From an uncultured Alphaproteobacteria bacterium (GTDB lineage: Bacteria; Pseudomonadota; Alphaproteobacteria; Geminicoccales; Geminicoccaceae): a stretch of 56,372 nt of DNA. Both the position numbers and the translations under genes were made by a program. Below the pieces are notes generated by a model. That model did no database searches. It had not been told where the DNA came from and saw only the letters and a list, made by a program, of their open reading frames with translations. Position 1 is the first letter of the stretch. Each line of letters begins with the position of its first letter. The DNA is taken from NCBI GenBank assembly GCA_937926445.1, contig CALBAK010000098.1, forward strand, positions 1 through 56,372, given 5' to 3'. Below, piece by piece: positions 9,943-22,091 of the stretch.

Positions 9943-10436
9943 GCAGGCAGCTGACGTCATCGGACGGCGCGGGGGTGGATCCGATCGACCGGCATGTCGG
10001 CCGGCGGCTGCGGCTGCGCCGGGCGCTCGTGGGGCTGAGCCAGGAGCGGCTCGGCGAGCTCTTGGGCGTGACGTTCCAGCAGATCCAGAAGTACGAGCGC
10101 GGCGCCAACCGGATCGGCGCCGGCCGGCTGTGGCGGCTGGCCGCGATCCTGGGCGTCCCGGTCGCCTGGTTCTTCGAGGAGCTCGAGGAGACGGAAGGCG
10201 TGCCGGCGCCGGCTTCTGGCCTCGCCGAGCCGGGAGAGGGGTTCGTCTTCGACCTGCCGCGACCGCGGGTCGCGGCACCGGCCGCCCCGACCGTCGACCG
10301 GCGCGAGACGCTCGAGCTCGTGCGCGCCTTCAACGCGATCCCGGACGCGCTCCTGCGGCGGCGGCTCTACGAGCTCGTTCGCGCGGTTAGCGAGGCGAGC
10401 ACGGCACTGCGCGCCGACGAGCGAAGCTCGGCTTGA
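9939..10436 (+). CDS. Cro/CI-type helix-turn-helix regulator
   Basis: This 165-residue protein has an XRE-type HTH at about residues 18-75 ([22 protein letters not shown], then [24 protein letters not shown]). A variable linker and a helical tail ([25 protein letters not shown]) follow. This small regulator is conserved between lnt and metK in many alphaproteobacteria; its targets are unknown. The GTG at 9939 overlaps the lnt stop as GTGA; an ATG at 9897 inside lnt is a less likely alternative. Confidence 0.9.
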   Translation: MSRQLTSSDGAGVDPIDRHVGRRLRLRRALVGLSQERLGELLGVTFQQIQKYERGANRIGAGRLWRLAAILGVPVAWFFEELEETEGVPAPASGLAEPGEGFVFDLPRPRVAAPAAPTVDRRETLELVRAFNAIPDALLRRRLYELVRAVSEASTALRADERSSA

Positions 10437-10461
10437 CCCGTCCGCGGGTTCCTGTCTTATC
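10433..10461 (+). promoter_or_regulatory. Candidate metK promoter
   Basis: TTGACC (10433-10438) and CTTATC (10456-10461) are 17 bases apart, overlapping the 3' end of the HTH gene. The -35 is a strong match to the alphaproteobacterial CTTGAC form. A 6-bp stem with a GAGC loop (10471-10486) follows in the leader. No SAM-riboswitch consensus was recognised. Confidence 0.45.
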
Positions 10462-10530
10462 CCCGCCCGTCGGTCCGAGCGGACCGCCCGTCGCGGCCGA
10501 GCGCCGTGGATTCCTGGAGACTGCCCCCCG

Positions 10531-11706
10531 ATGCCGGCGTCCGATTACCTGTTCACGAGCGAGTCCGTCTCGGAAGGCCATCCCGACAAGGTCTGCGACC
10601 GGATTTCCGACGAGGTCGTCGACCTGTTCCTCGGCGAGTATCCCGAGGCGCGGGTCGCCTGCGAGACGCTCGCCACCACCAATCGGGTGGTGATCGCCGG
10701 CGAGTGCCGGCCGGGGCCGAACAGCCGGATCACGCCGGACCTCGTCCGCCACGTCGCCCGGATGGCGATCAAGTCGATCGGCTACGAGCAGCAGGGCTTC
10801 CATTGGCACACGGCGCAGATCGACGTGCTCCTGCACGAGCAGTCGCCGGACATCGCCCGTGGTGTCGACGCCGCCGCCGGCAAGGACGAGGGCGCCGGTG
10901 ATCAGGGCATCATGTTCGGCTACGCTTGCGACGAGACGCCCGAGCTCATGCCGGCGCCGATCCATTACGCGCACGACATCCTGCGCCGGCTGGCGGCCGC
11001 CCGGCACGCCGGCCAGCTGCCGCAGCTCGGGCCCGACGCCAAGAGTCAGGTGACGCTGCGCTACGTCAACGGCCGGCCGGTCGGGACCACGGCGATCGTC
11101 GTTTCGACCCAGCACAAGCCGGGGCTGCGGACCGAGGAGGTGCGCGAACTCGTTCGCCCCTACGTGCTCGCCGCCCTGCCCGAGGGCTGGATGTGCCCGG
11201 AAGAGGAGTTCTACGTGAACCCCACGGGCCAGTTCGTGATCGGCGGTCCCGACGGCGACGCCGGGCTCACCGGCCGCAAGATCATCGTCGACACCTATGG
11301 TGGAGCGGCTCCGCACGGTGGCGGCGCCTTCTCCGGCAAGGATCCGACCAAGGTCGACCGCTCCGCCGCCTATGCCGCCCGCTACCTCGCCAAGAACGTG
11401 GTGGCCGCTGGTCTCGCGCGCAAATGCGTGATCCAGCTCGCCTACGCGATCGGGGTCAGCAAGCCGCTCTCCGTCTATGTCGACACGCTCGGCACGGGCG
11501 AGGTCGACGAGCAGCGGCTCGGCCGGACGCTGCGCGAACTCGTCGACCTCTCGCCGCGCGGCATTCGCCAGCATCTCGGGCTCTCCCGGCCGATCTACGC
11601 CCGCACCGCCGCCTACGGTCATTTCGGCCGGGCGCCGGAGAGCGACGGCGGCTTCTCCTGGGAGCGTCGCGACCTCGTGGATGCGCTGCGTCGCGCCTTC
11701 AACTGA
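10531..11706 (+). CDS. metK: S-adenosylmethionine synthetase
   Basis: MetK makes S-adenosylmethionine from methionine and ATP in the cytoplasm. The 391-residue sequence contains the signatures [12 protein letters not shown] (residues 12-23), [12 protein letters not shown] and [16 protein letters not shown], and is full length. The ATG at 10531 has GGAG about ten bases upstream. SAM made here feeds the methyltransferase TrmB next door and radical-SAM MiaB upstream. The 3' end overlaps the trmB start by 26 bases. Confidence 0.98.
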   Translation: MPASDYLFTSESVSEGHPDKVCDRISDEVVDLFLGEYPEARVACETLATTNRVVIAGECRPGPNSRITPDLVRHVARMAIKSIGYEQQGFHWHTAQIDVLLHEQSPDIARGVDAAAGKDEGAGDQGIMFGYACDETPELMPAPIHYAHDILRRLAAARHAGQLPQLGPDAKSQVTLRYVNGRPVGTTAIVVSTQHKPGLRTEEVRELVRPYVLAALPEGWMCPEEEFYVNPTGQFVIGGPDGDAGLTGRKIIVDTYGGAAPHGGGAFSGKDPTKVDRSAAYAARYLAKNVVAAGLARKCVIQLAYAIGVSKPLSVYVDTLGTGEVDEQRLGRTLRELVDLSPRGIRQHLGLSRPIYARTAAYGHFGRAPESDGGFSWERRDLVDALRRAFN

Positions 11707-12457
11707 GACCGGCGCCGGGGCTCCGCCGGCGGCGGCCGAAGAGCGCGACCCGGCGGCCCCGCGGCGGCTGCTCTACGGCCGGCGCACCGGACCGCGGCTG
11801 CGTCCCGGCCGGCGTCGGCTGCTCGAGGAGCTCCTGCCACGCCTCTCCATCCACCTGCCGGCCGAGGGCCGGCTCGACCCGGCGACGCTGTTCCCGCGCC
11901 CGGTGGCGGCGGTACGGCTCGAGATCGGCTTCGGCGGCGGCGAGCATCTCGAGGCCGAGGCGGCGGCTCACCCCGAGACCGGGTTCATCGGGGTCGAGCC
12001 CTTTCTCGCGGGCGTCGCCCGGCTACTCGCGGGGATCGCCGCCCGCGGGCTCGACAACGTTCGCATCCTGGTGGACGACGCCCGCCTCCTCCTGCGGGCC
12101 CTGCCGGACGGCTCGCTCGCTCGGATCGACGTGCTTTTCCCCGACCCGTGGCCCAAGGTGCGGCACCACAAGCGGCGGATCGTGGCGCCGTCGACCGTCG
12201 CCGAGATGGCGCGGGTGCTCGCGCCCGGCGGCGAGCTGCGGCTCGCGACCGACGATCCGGGCTATGGCCGCTGGATGCTGGCGGCGGTCCTGGGCGAGCC
12301 GCGGCTCGAATGGCTCGCCGGCCGGGCGGCCGACTGGCGGACCCCCTGGCCCGATCACACCACGACACGCTACGAGCGGAAGGCGCTCGCGGCCGGCCGG
12401 CGATCGGTGTATCTGCGTTGCCGGCGGCGCGAGGAGGAGCGGATCGGGCTTGCCTGA
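11681..12457 (+). CDS. trmB: tRNA (guanine-N7)-methyltransferase TrmB
   Basis: TrmB methylates G46 of tRNA using SAM. In 258 residues the SAM site is [11 protein letters not shown], and the tRNA-binding/catalytic block is [17 protein letters not shown]. The C-terminal [10 protein letters not shown] is also diagnostic. The ATG at 11681, inside the end of metK, is the only plausible start before the conserved [11 protein letters not shown] segment and gives about 30 extra N-terminal residues, which is common in this group. Confidence 0.93.
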   Translation: MRCVAPSTETGAGAPPAAAEERDPAAPRRLLYGRRTGPRLRPGRRRLLEELLPRLSIHLPAEGRLDPATLFPRPVAAVRLEIGFGGGEHLEAEAAAHPETGFIGVEPFLAGVARLLAGIAARGLDNVRILVDDARLLLRALPDGSLARIDVLFPDPWPKVRHHKRRIVAPSTVAEMARVLAPGGELRLATDDPGYGRWMLAAVLGEPRLEWLAGRAADWRTPWPDHTTTRYERKALAAGRRSVYLRCRRREEERIGLA

Positions 12458-12478
12458 GGGCCGGTTCGGCGCCATATA
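12450..12478 (+). promoter_or_regulatory. Candidate promoter of the rimP-nusA-infB operon
   Basis: TTGCCT (12450-12455) and CATATA (12473-12478) lie 17 bases apart at the end of trmB, in one of the few gaps of this otherwise tightly packed block. A start of transcription near 12486 would place the 12510-12533 hairpin in the leader. Confidence 0.4.
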
Positions 12479-12509
12479 GAGGGCAGCTCCTACTCCGACT
12501 GCTCTAGGG

Positions 12510-12533
12510 GAGAGTGGGTTGTCGCCCGCTCTC
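12510..12533 (+). promoter_or_regulatory. Leader hairpin upstream of rimP
   Basis: GAGAGTGGG (12510-12518) pairs over nine positions (one G-T) with CCCGCTCTC (12525-12533) around a six-base loop, followed by TTT. It resembles an intrinsic terminator with a very short U tract, so it could attenuate or shape the leader of the rimP-nusA-infB operon. Leaders controlling this operon are known in proteobacteria; whether this belongs to such a family was not tested. Confidence 0.5.
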
Positions 12534-12547
12534 TTTGGCGTGTCCGT

Positions 12548-13069
12548 TTGACAGGGATCTCGTCCTCGACCGATCTGGCGGCGCTCATCGAGCCGACGCT
12601 CGCTGCCATGGGCTTCGAGCTGGTCCAACTGCGCCTTTTGGGCGGTGGCCGGCCGACCCTGCAGATCACCGCCGAGCCGCGCGATCACGCGCGGCCGATG
12701 ACCGTGGAGGACTGCGCGGCGATCAGCCACGCCGTCTCGGCGGTCCTCGACGTGGCAGACCCGATCCCCCAGGCCTATCGTTTGGAGGTGAGTTCGCCCG
12801 GGATCGAACGACCCCTGGTCACGGCCGAGCATTTCCGGCGCTTCGCCGGGCAGCGGGCACGGATCGAGACGGAGGAGCCGATCGGCGGGCGCAAGCGGTT
12901 CACCGGGCGGCTCGTGGGCTGCGACGGCGAGGCCGTGACGATCGAGGCCGAAGACGGGCCGGTCGTCCTTCCGCTCGCCGCGGTGCGGCGGGCCCGACTT
13001 GTCGCCGAGCCTGTGCCGGCCGGGGCGCGGACGCGCCCGCGCGCCGGGTTGGGGAGAGAGAGGACGTGA
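12548..13069 (+). CDS. rimP: Ribosome maturation factor RimP
   Basis: RimP assists 30S subunit assembly. The 173-residue protein has the two-domain layout with MTVEDCAAISHAVSAVLD and YRLEVSSPGIERPL, the family fingerprint. The start is TTG at 12548 because no ATG or GTG lies between the leader hairpin and conserved sequence. The last roughly 20 residues are Arg/Pro-rich. Its stop overlaps the nusA ATG. Confidence 0.94.
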   Translation: MTGISSSTDLAALIEPTLAAMGFELVQLRLLGGGRPTLQITAEPRDHARPMTVEDCAAISHAVSAVLDVADPIPQAYRLEVSSPGIERPLVTAEHFRRFAGQRARIETEEPIGGRKRFTGRLVGCDGEAVTIEAEDGPVVLPLAAVRRARLVAEPVPAGARTRPRAGLGRERT

Positions 13070-14616
13070 TGGAGAGCACCGGGTTCGGCCGCGGCGAGCT
13101 ATTGCGGGTGGCCGAGGCGGTCGCCCAGGAAAAGGGCATCAGCACCGGCGAGGTCGTGACGGCGATGGAGCAGGCCGTGCAGACGGCCGCCCGTCGCAAA
13201 TACGGCATGGAACACGAGATTGTCGCCGAGATCGACCGCCGGACGGGGGAGATCAAGCTCTACCGTGAGCTCGAGGTGGTCGAGCAGGTCGAGAACCCGG
13301 CCAAGCAGATCGGCCTCGAGGAGGCGCGCGAGCGCAACCCGGCGGCCCAGCCGGGCGACCACATTCTCGAGCCCCTGCCGCCGATCGACCTCGGCCGGAT
13401 CGCGGCGCAGAGCGCCAAGCAGGTGATCGTGCAGAAGGTGCGCGACGCCGAGCGCGAGCGTCAGTACAACGACTTCAAGGACCGCATCGGCGAGATCGTG
13501 GTGGGCGAGGTCAAGCGGGTCGAGCGCTCGGGTGTGCTCGTCGACCTCGGCCGGGCCGAGGCGATCATTCGCCCGGACGAATTGATCCCGCGCGAGATCT
13601 TCCATATCAAGGACCGGATCCGGGCCTACGTCTACGACGTCCGGCACGAGAGCCGGGGGCCGCAGATCTTTCTCTCCCGCACTCATCCGGGCTTCATGAT
13701 GAAGCTCTTCGAGCAGGAGGTGCCGGAAATCTACGACGGCATCATCGAGATCAAGGCCTGCGCCCGCGACCCTGGCTCGCGCGCCAAGATCGCCGTCTAC
13801 TCCAAGGACAGCAGCATCGACCCGGTGGGTGCGTGCGTCGGCATGCGCGGCTCGCGCGTCCAGGCGGTCGTCCAGGAGCTCGGCGGCGAGAAGGTCGACA
13901 TCATCCCCTGGTCGCCGGACCCCGCGACCTTCGTTTGCAACGCCCTCGCCCCGGCGGAGGTGTCGAAGGTCGTGCTCGACCCGGACGCCAAGCGGATAGA
14001 AGTGATCGTTCCCGACCACATGCAGCACATCGCGATCGGCCGGCGCGGCCAGAACGTGCGGCTCGCGAGCCAGCTCACGGGCTGGGACATCGACATCGTC
14101 TCGGAAAGCGAGGATTCCGAGCGCCGTCAGCGCGAGTTCAAGGAGCTCACCGAGCTGTTCGTCAACGCGCTCAACGTCGACGAGGTGATAGCCCAGCTGC
14201 TCGTCACCGAGGGCATCGGCTCGATCGAGGAGCTCGCGGCGGTGCCCGAGGAGGAGCTCGCCCAGATCGAGGGCTTCGACGAAGAGATCGCGGCCGCCCT
14301 CAGAGAGCGCGCTCAGAGCTGGCTCGAAGAGCGGCGCCAGGCGCTCGAGGCCGAGGCCCGCGAGCTCGGTGTGGCCGAGGACCTGCTGACCTACGACCGG
14401 CTCGACCTCGAGACTATCGTCAAGCTCGCCCGCCAGGGTATCAAGAAGCTCGAGGATCTCGCCGACCTGGCGGGCGACGAGCTCGTCGAGATGCTCCCCG
14501 GCTCCGGCCTCACGGCCGCGGCGGCTGGCGAGGTGGTGATGGATGCCCGCGTTCGGCTCGGCTGGGTCGAGCCGTCGGCGGCGATAAGCGAGCAGGAGGC
14601 CGCGGCACCGGCGTGA
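13069..14616 (+). CDS. nusA: Transcription termination/antitermination factor NusA
   Basis: NusA binds RNA polymerase and nascent RNA to control pausing, termination and antitermination. The 515-residue protein has an N-terminal RNAP-binding domain, an S1 domain (about residues 135-200; GEIVVGEVKRVERSGVLVDLG), two KH domains (PVGACVGMRGSRVQAVVQEL; IAIGRRGQNVRLASQLTG) and acidic-repeat/HhH C-terminal domains. A GGGGAGAGAGAGG stretch precedes the ATG at 13069. It overlaps ylxR by four bases. Confidence 0.97.
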   Translation: MESTGFGRGELLRVAEAVAQEKGISTGEVVTAMEQAVQTAARRKYGMEHEIVAEIDRRTGEIKLYRELEVVEQVENPAKQIGLEEARERNPAAQPGDHILEPLPPIDLGRIAAQSAKQVIVQKVRDAERERQYNDFKDRIGEIVVGEVKRVERSGVLVDLGRAEAIIRPDELIPREIFHIKDRIRAYVYDVRHESRGPQIFLSRTHPGFMMKLFEQEVPEIYDGIIEIKACARDPGSRAKIAVYSKDSSIDPVGACVGMRGSRVQAVVQELGGEKVDIIPWSPDPATFVCNALAPAEVSKVVLDPDAKRIEVIVPDHMQHIAIGRRGQNVRLASQLTGWDIDIVSESEDSERRQREFKELTELFVNALNVDEVIAQLLVTEGIGSIEELAAVPEEELAQIEGFDEEIAAALRERAQSWLEERRQALEAEARELGVAEDLLTYDRLDLETIVKLARQGIKKLEDLADLAGDELVEMLPGSGLTAAAAGEVVMDARVRLGWVEPSAAISEQEAAAPA

Positions 14617-15263
14617 GTGGCGAGGCCCTCCCGATCGAGCTCGAGCCGACCGGCGGCCGCCGGCGCTGCCTCGTGGCGCGCGCCGCGGGCGATCGGACGC
14701 GCATGGTGCGCTTCGTACTCGCACCCGACGGCACGGTGGTGGCCGACGTCGACGAGCGGCTGCCGGGCCGCGGGCTCTGGGTGGCGGCCGAGCGGTCGGC
14801 CCTGACCGAAGCGGTGCGTCGCAACCTGTTCGCCAAGGCGGCGGGTGCGCCGGCTCGCCCGCCGGCCGATCTCGTCGAGCGGGTCGAGGCGGCGGTCCGT
14901 CGCCGCTGCCTCGATCTCTTGGGCCTCGCCCGGCGGGCCGGCCTCGCGACGGCCGGGTACGACCAGGTGGAGGCGGCGCTGCGGCAGGGCGGGGTCGGCC
15001 TGTTGCTGATCGCCCGCGACGCCGCGAGCCAGGGCGCGAAGCTGCGCCGGCTGGCCGGCGGGCTGCCTGTCTTCGGCGGCCTCGAGCGGGGCGAGCTCGG
15101 CCGCGCGCTCGGCCGCGACGAGCTCGTCTACGTCGCGGTGGGCGCGGGCACGCTGGCCCGGCGCCTCGAGCGCGAGCTCGCCCGGCTCGACGGGCTCGCG
15201 GAAGGAACCCGGCCGCCGGCGGCGGGCGGGAGCGGAACGCAAGAGGGCGGTGACGATCGATGA
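14613..15263 (+). CDS. ylxR: YlxR (DUF448) protein fused to an L7Ae/YlxQ-like domain
   Basis: This 216-residue RNA-binding protein joins an N-terminal YlxR domain ([14 protein letters not shown], then [12 protein letters not shown]) to a C-terminal domain like YlxQ/ribosomal L7Ae ([18 protein letters not shown], then [19 protein letters not shown]). In Firmicutes these are separate adjacent genes; the fused form is usual in alphaproteobacteria. YlxR-type proteins have been tied to RNase P regulation elsewhere. The GTG start at 14613 overlaps nusA as GTGA, and the stop overlaps the infB ATG. Confidence 0.88.
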   Translation: MSGEALPIELEPTGGRRRCLVARAAGDRTRMVRFVLAPDGTVVADVDERLPGRGLWVAAERSALTEAVRRNLFAKAAGAPARPPADLVERVEAAVRRRCLDLLGLARRAGLATAGYDQVEAALRQGGVGLLLIARDAASQGAKLRRLAGGLPVFGGLERGELGRALGRDELVYVAVGAGTLARRLERELARLDGLAEGTRPPAAGGSGTQEGGDDR

Positions 15264-18031
15264 CGGACGTCAAGAGCGAGGACAAGAACCCGCGGATCGG
15301 CATCGCCCGAACGGCGCCGCCGCGGATCGAGCTCAAGAAGACCGTCGAGAGCGGCGTGGTCCGGCAGAGCTTCAGCCACGGCCGGAGCAAGTCGGTCGCG
15401 GTCGAGGTCAAGCGCAGCCGGCCGATCGTCGGGCGGTCGATCTCCGTCGGGCCGACACCCGCGGCCGGCGCCGGGCCGAGCGCCGCCCCGGCGACACCCC
15501 CGGCCGCCCCGGCGCCGACCGCACCCGCCGCCGGCCCGACCGCGGCGGTGCGCCCTTCGCCGTCGGCCGCTGCACCCCACCCCGCTGCACCCGCCGCTGC
15601 CGCCCGGCCGCGCCCGGCGGTCGAGGCCCGGCCCCAGCAGCCGGCGCCGCCCGCCGCACCGGCGGCACCGGTGCGCCGGCACGTCGTGCTCAAGCCGCTC
15701 ACCGAGGAAGAGAAGCAGAGCCGGCTGCGGGCGCTGACCGAGGCCCGCAAGGCCGAGGAGGAGGCGCGCAAGCGCGCCGAGGAGCTGGCCCGGCGAGCCG
15801 CCGAGGAGCAGGCTCGGCGGAAGGCGGAGGAAGAGGCCGCGGCCAAACGCAAGGCCGAGGAGGAGGCGCGCAAGCGCGCCGAGGAGGAGGCCCGCCGCAA
15901 GGCCGAGGAGCAGGCCAGGAAGCTGCTCGAGGAGGAGGAGCGCAAGGCCCGGGAGGCCGAGAGAGCCGGCAAGCTCGCCGCGGCCGCGCCGGCGGCCGAG
16001 GCCGAGAAGTTCGAGGCCGAACGCAAGCCGGCCAAGCCCGAGCGCACGCTCGCGGAGCTCGAGGAAGAGGAAGAAAAGGAGCGGGGTGGTCGACTGAAGG
16101 CCAAGACCAGCCGGCCGACGCTCAAGCCGGTGCGGGAAGAGAAGCCGCGGCCGATCCGGGTCGGGCTCGACGGCGAGGAGGAGGAGCGGGTCCGTAGCCT
16201 CGCCTCGTTGCGCCGGCATCAGCAGCGCCACCACCGCCAGCAGGCCGCGGCGAAAGAGCAGCCGATCACCCGCGAGGTCGTGCTGCCGGAGAGCATCACC
16301 GTCCAGGAGCTCGCCAACCGCATGGCGGTGCGCGGGGCCGAGGTCATCAAGATGCTCATGAAGAACGGCGTCATGGCGACGATCAACCAGGTGATCGACG
16401 CCGACACCGCCGAGCTGATCGTCACCGAATTCGGTCACAAGGTGAAGCGCGTGAGCGAGGCGGACGTCGAGGAGGGGATCGAAGGCTTGGCCGACCGGCC
16501 CGAGGATCTGGTGCCCCGCCCGCCCGTGGTGACGGTCATGGGCCATGTCGACCACGGCAAGACCTCGCTTCTGGATGCGCTGCGTCACGCTAACGTGGCG
16601 GCCGGCGAGGCCGGCGGTATCACCCAGCACATCGGCGCCTACCGGGTCGACATCGGCACCGGCATGCCGGTGACCTTCATCGACACGCCGGGCCACGCCG
16701 CCTTCACGGCGATGCGGGCGCGCGGCGCCTCGGTCACCGACATCGTCGTGCTCGTGGTGGCGGCCGACGATGGGGTCATGCCGCAGACCATCGAGGCTAT
16801 CCGCCACGCCAAGGCGGCCAAGGTGCCGATCGTCGTGGCGATCAACAAGATCGACAAGCCCGAGGCCAACCCCGACCGGGTCAAGCAAGAGCTGCTCTCG
16901 CACGAGGTCGTGGTGGAGGAGTTCGGCGGCGACGTGCTGGCGGTGCCCGTGAGTGCGGTCAAGAAGATCGGGCTCGACAAGCTGATCGAGGCGATCCAGC
17001 TGCAGGCCGAGCTCTTGAATCTCAAGGCCAATCCGAACCGCGAGGCGAGCGGTACGGTGATCGAGGCCAAGCTCGATCGCGGCCGCGGCCCGGTCTGCAC
17101 GGTGCTGGTCCAGAACGGCACGCTCGAGGACGGCGACATCGTCATCGCCGGGGCCCAGTGGGGCAGGGTCCGGGCGCTCGTCGACGATCGCGGTCGGACG
17201 GTCGAGCGGGCCGGGCCCTCGATGCCGGTCGAGGTGCTGGGGCTGGACGGCGTGCCCGAGCCGGGCGATCGGCTGCAGGTGGTCGAGAGCGAAAAGCGGG
17301 CGCGCGACATCGCCGAGTACCGTCAGCGTAAGAAGCGCGAGCAGCAACAGCTCGCGGCCGGCGCGGTCAAGCCCACCTCGCTCGAAGAGATGTTCAAGGG
17401 TATCAAGGAGGGCACGGTCAAGGAGCTGCCGGTGGTCGTCAAGTCCGACGTCCACGGCTCGCTCGAGGCGATCACCGCCGGCCTCGAGAAGCTCAACACC
17501 AAGGAGGTCGCCGTGCGCGTCCTGCACGGCGGGGTGGGTGCCATCACCGAGAGCGACGTGATCCTGGCCCAGGCGAGCAAGGCGGTGATCCTTGGCTTCA
17601 ACGTGCGTGCCAACGCCCCGGCCCGCGAGCTCGCCAAGCGTGCCGGGATCGAGATCCGCTATTACTCGATCATCTACGAGCTCCTCGACGAAGTGAAGGG
17701 CCTACTCTCCGGAATGCTCGCCCCGGAGGAGAAGGAGGTGGTGCTCGGGCGCGCCGAGATCCGCGAGGTCTTCAACATCACCAAGGTCGGCAAAGTGGCC
17801 GGCTGCATGGTCACGGAAGGCGTGATCAAACGCGGCGCCCGGGCCCGGCTCCTACGCGACGACGTGGTGGTCTTCGAAGGCGTGCTGGGCTCGCTCAAGC
17901 GCTTCAAGGAGGACGTGCGCGAGGTCAAGGAAGGCTTCGAGTGCGGCATGTCGATCGAAGGCTACGGCGACATCCGCCAGGGCGATGTGATCGAGGTCTT
18001 CGAGGTGCAAGAGGTTGCGCGCACGCTCTGA
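15260..18031 (+). CDS. infB: Translation initiation factor IF-2
   Basis: IF-2 is the GTPase that brings fMet-tRNA to the 30S subunit. The 923-residue protein has an Ala/Pro-rich stretch (about residues 60-140), a charged [12 protein letters not shown]-type helix (about 150-240) and an IF2_N domain. The G domain has GHVDHGKT near residue 428, DTPGHAAF and NKIDKPEA, followed by domains II-IV. The long antisense frames in this region are shadows of the repetitive N-terminus. ATG at 15260 overlaps ylxR as ATGA. Confidence 0.97.
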   Translation: MTDVKSEDKNPRIGIARTAPPRIELKKTVESGVVRQSFSHGRSKSVAVEVKRSRPIVGRSISVGPTPAAGAGPSAAPATPPAAPAPTAPAAGPTAAVRPSPSAAAPHPAAPAAAARPRPAVEARPQQPAPPAAPAAPVRRHVVLKPLTEEEKQSRLRALTEARKAEEEARKRAEELARRAAEEQARRKAEEEAAAKRKAEEEARKRAEEEARRKAEEQARKLLEEEERKAREAERAGKLAAAAPAAEAEKFEAERKPAKPERTLAELEEEEEKERGGRLKAKTSRPTLKPVREEKPRPIRVGLDGEEEERVRSLASLRRHQQRHHRQQAAAKEQPITREVVLPESITVQELANRMAVRGAEVIKMLMKNGVMATINQVIDADTAELIVTEFGHKVKRVSEADVEEGIEGLADRPEDLVPRPPVVTVMGHVDHGKTSLLDALRHANVAAGEAGGITQHIGAYRVDIGTGMPVTFIDTPGHAAFTAMRARGASVTDIVVLVVAADDGVMPQTIEAIRHAKAAKVPIVVAINKIDKPEANPDRVKQELLSHEVVVEEFGGDVLAVPVSAVKKIGLDKLIEAIQLQAELLNLKANPNREASGTVIEAKLDRGRGPVCTVLVQNGTLEDGDIVIAGAQWGRVRALVDDRGRTVERAGPSMPVEVLGLDGVPEPGDRLQVVESEKRARDIAEYRQRKKREQQQLAAGAVKPTSLEEMFKGIKEGTVKELPVVVKSDVHGSLEAITAGLEKLNTKEVAVRVLHGGVGAITESDVILAQASKAVILGFNVRANAPARELAKRAGIEIRYYSIIYELLDEVKGLLSGMLAPEEKEVVLGRAEIREVFNITKVGKVAGCMVTEGVIKRGARARLLRDDVVVFEGVLGSLKRFKEDVREVKEGFECGMSIEGYGDIRQGDVIEVFEVQEVARTL

Positions 18032-18455
18032 AGCCGGCCTCGGCCGGACCGCCGGATCCGAACCCTCGCAGCGCCAGCTGCGGGTGGCCGAGCGGATCCG
18101 TCATCTCCTCGCCGAGAGCCTGATGCGCGGCGAGATCCACGATGCGCGCCTCGAGGGGGTGAGCGTCACCGTGGCCGAGGTCAGGGTCACCCGCGACCTC
18201 CGCCAGGCCACCGTTTTCGCCACCGAACTCGGTCGGCCGCTCTCGGCCGAGGCGCGCGCCGCCCTCGAGCGCGCTGCGCCGGTGCTGGCCGGCCGCCTGG
18301 CCCGCGACATGCACCTCAAATACGCGCCCCGGTTGCGTTTCGTGGCGGACGCGCTGTTCGACGAGGCGGCCCGGATCGAGCGGCTCCTGGCCGAGGAGCG
18401 GGCTCGGCTCCACCTCGAGCCCACGGCGGAGGACGAGGATGAGCCGCGCGCGTAA
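18015..18455 (+). CDS. rbfA: Ribosome-binding factor A
   Basis: RbfA is a KH-fold factor for late 30S maturation and cold adaptation. In 146 residues the characteristic blocks are [39 protein letters not shown] and [25 protein letters not shown]. The TTG at 18015 lies inside the infB end (17-base overlap); no better start precedes the conserved helix. The 3' end overlaps truB by 17 bases. Confidence 0.93.
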   Translation: MRARSEAGLGRTAGSEPSQRQLRVAERIRHLLAESLMRGEIHDARLEGVSVTVAEVRVTRDLRQATVFATELGRPLSAEARAALERAAPVLAGRLARDMHLKYAPRLRFVADALFDEAARIERLLAEERARLHLEPTAEDEDEPRA

Positions 18456-19386
18456 GGGACGGCCGATCGACGGCTGGCTCGTGATCGACAAGGGGCCCGC
18501 CATCACCTCGACCGAGGTCGTCAACCAGATCAAGCGGTCGACCCAGGCGCAAAAGGTCGGCCACGGCGGGACCCTGGATCCGCTCGCCACCGGGGTCCTG
18601 CCGGTGGCTCTGGGCGAAGCGACCAAGACCGTCCAATACGTGATGGACGCCCGCAAGACTTACGACTTCACGCTGCGCCTGGGCGAGGCGCGCGATACCG
18701 ACGACGCCGAGGGCCGGCCGATCGCTTCCAGCGAGAAGCGGCCGAGCGACGCCGAGATCGAGGCGGCGCTCGAGGCCTTCCGCGGCGAGATCCTGCAGCG
18801 ACCGCCGGCCTTCGCCGCGGTCAAGGTGCAGGGCGAGCGGGCCTACGATTTGGCCCGCCGCGGCGAGCCCGTGCGGCTCGAGCCGCGGCCGGTGCGGATC
18901 GACGAGCTGCGCCTCGTGGCGCGGCCCGATCCCGACCATGCCCGCTTCGTCATGACCTGTGGCAAGGGCGCCTATGTGCGGGCGCTCGCCCGCGATCTCG
19001 GCGAGGCGCTCGGCTGCTACGCTCATGTGGCGGCGCTGCGCCGGACCGCGGTCGGACCGTTCGGGCTCGACCGCGCGATCACCCTCGACGCCTTGGCGCG
19101 GCTGGTCGAAGAAGACTCGCTGCCCCAGGCGCTCATCTCGGTGGCGACGGCGTTGGCCGGCATCCCGGCGCTCGCCGTCACCGAGCCGCAGGCGCTGCGG
19201 CTCAGGAGTGGCCAACCGATCCGCATCGTTCCCCGCCTTCTGGGCGAGGACGCGGTCGACGGGGCCACGATCAAGGTGACCCGGGGCGGCGAGCTCGTCG
19301 CGCTCGCCCGGCTCGAGGGCGCCGAGCTCAGCCCGCTGCGGGTGTTCAACCTCGAGGGCGGCAGGACCGCCCGGCCACAGGAGTGA
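18439..19386 (+). CDS. truB: tRNA pseudouridine-55 synthase
   Basis: TruB converts U55 of the T-loop to pseudouridine. The 315-residue enzyme shows the catalytic motif [13 protein letters not shown] with the nucleophilic Asp, the [20 protein letters not shown] block and the C-terminal PUA-like region. It starts with ATG inside rbfA and ends five bases before rpsO. Confidence 0.97.
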   Translation: MSRARKGRPIDGWLVIDKGPAITSTEVVNQIKRSTQAQKVGHGGTLDPLATGVLPVALGEATKTVQYVMDARKTYDFTLRLGEARDTDDAEGRPIASSEKRPSDAEIEAALEAFRGEILQRPPAFAAVKVQGERAYDLARRGEPVRLEPRPVRIDELRLVARPDPDHARFVMTCGKGAYVRALARDLGEALGCYAHVAALRRTAVGPFGLDRAITLDALARLVEEDSLPQALISVATALAGIPALAVTEPQALRLRSGQPIRIVPRLLGEDAVDGATIKVTRGGELVALARLEGAELSPLRVFNLEGGRTARPQE

Positions 19387-19391
19387 GGCCG

Positions 19392-19661
19392 ATGTCGATC
19401 ACCGCCGAGCGCAAGCAGGCGCTCATCAAAGAATACGCTACGGGGGCTGCCGACACCGGCTCGCCCGAGGTCCAGGTGGCATTGCTTTCGGAGCGGATCG
19501 CCAACCTGACCGAGCACCTCAAGACGCATCGGAAGGACTACGCCTCGCGGCGCGGCCTTTTGATGATGGTGGGACAGCGGCGCCGGCTGCTCGACTACCT
19601 CAAGCGGCGCGACCAGGGCCGCTATCAGCGGCTGATCGACCGGCTCGGCCTGCGCCGTTGA
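19392..19661 (+). CDS. rpsO: 30S ribosomal protein S15
   Basis: This is an 89-residue, full-length S15, a primary 16S rRNA-binding protein. It shows the conserved [23 protein letters not shown] and [24 protein letters not shown] sequences. The ATG at 19392 is preferred to an in-frame GTG three codons earlier because S15 proteins start with M-S-I-T. It precedes pnp, as in most proteobacteria. Confidence 0.98.
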   Translation: MSITAERKQALIKEYATGAADTGSPEVQVALLSERIANLTEHLKTHRKDYASRRGLLMMVGQRRRLLDYLKRRDQGRYQRLIDRLGLRR

Positions 19662-19692
19662 GGTGCGCCGGCCGCCGGTCGCAGCGGACAGA

Positions 19693-19710
19693 CGCGCCCG
19701 ATCGGGCGCG
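19693..19710 (+). promoter_or_regulatory. Perfect palindrome in the rpsO-pnp gap
   Basis: CGCGCCCGATCGGGCGCG is an 18-base perfect inverted repeat in the 68 bases between rpsO and pnp, without a U tract. In E. coli the same gap holds an RNase III-cut hairpin through which PNPase controls its own mRNA. This palindrome is a candidate for a similar processing site, although a perfect repeat with no loop could also be a DNA operator. Confidence 0.45.
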
Positions 19711-19729
19711 GTGAAAGGCGAAGATCACG

Positions 19730-21940
<2,211 letters not shown>

Positions 21941-22005
21941 GCCGGCACCGATCGACCGTGGGAAGCGAACAACCAGAACGAGCGAGGCGGCGAGCGGGTG
22001 CCGGC

Positions 22006-22028
22006 CGGGCTACCGGTCCGGTGGCCCG
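22006..22028 (+). terminator. GC-rich hairpin downstream of pnp
   Basis: CGGGCTACCG (22006-22015) pairs with CGGTGGCCCG (22019-22028) over ten positions, one of them G-T, with a three-base loop. No U tract follows, so it is at best an mRNA-stabilising end or part of a Rho-dependent terminator in the 151-base gap after pnp. The rest of that gap shows nothing recognisable. Confidence 0.3.
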
Positions 22029-22091
22029 ACCCGCGCGGCTCGCCACGAGGAGGGCGGGGCCGTACCCCACCCTGCATGCGGAGCCTGGGCC

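Noticed and set aside
10437-10530. SAM-II or SAM/SAH riboswitch before metK
   Set aside because: Only a small 6-bp hairpin is present; none of the conserved core sequences of these riboswitches could be matched.
15725-15980. DNA repeats in the infB N-terminus as a mobile or CRISPR-like element
   Set aside because: They encode the charged [12 protein letters not shown]-type helix normal for IF-2; unit length and spacing vary with the codons.
13099-16125. A 1008-codon minus-strand open frame across nusA-ylxR-infB
   Set aside because: High GC leaves antisense frames open. The plus strand encodes unmistakable NusA, YlxR and IF-2, and the antisense product is low complexity with no family.
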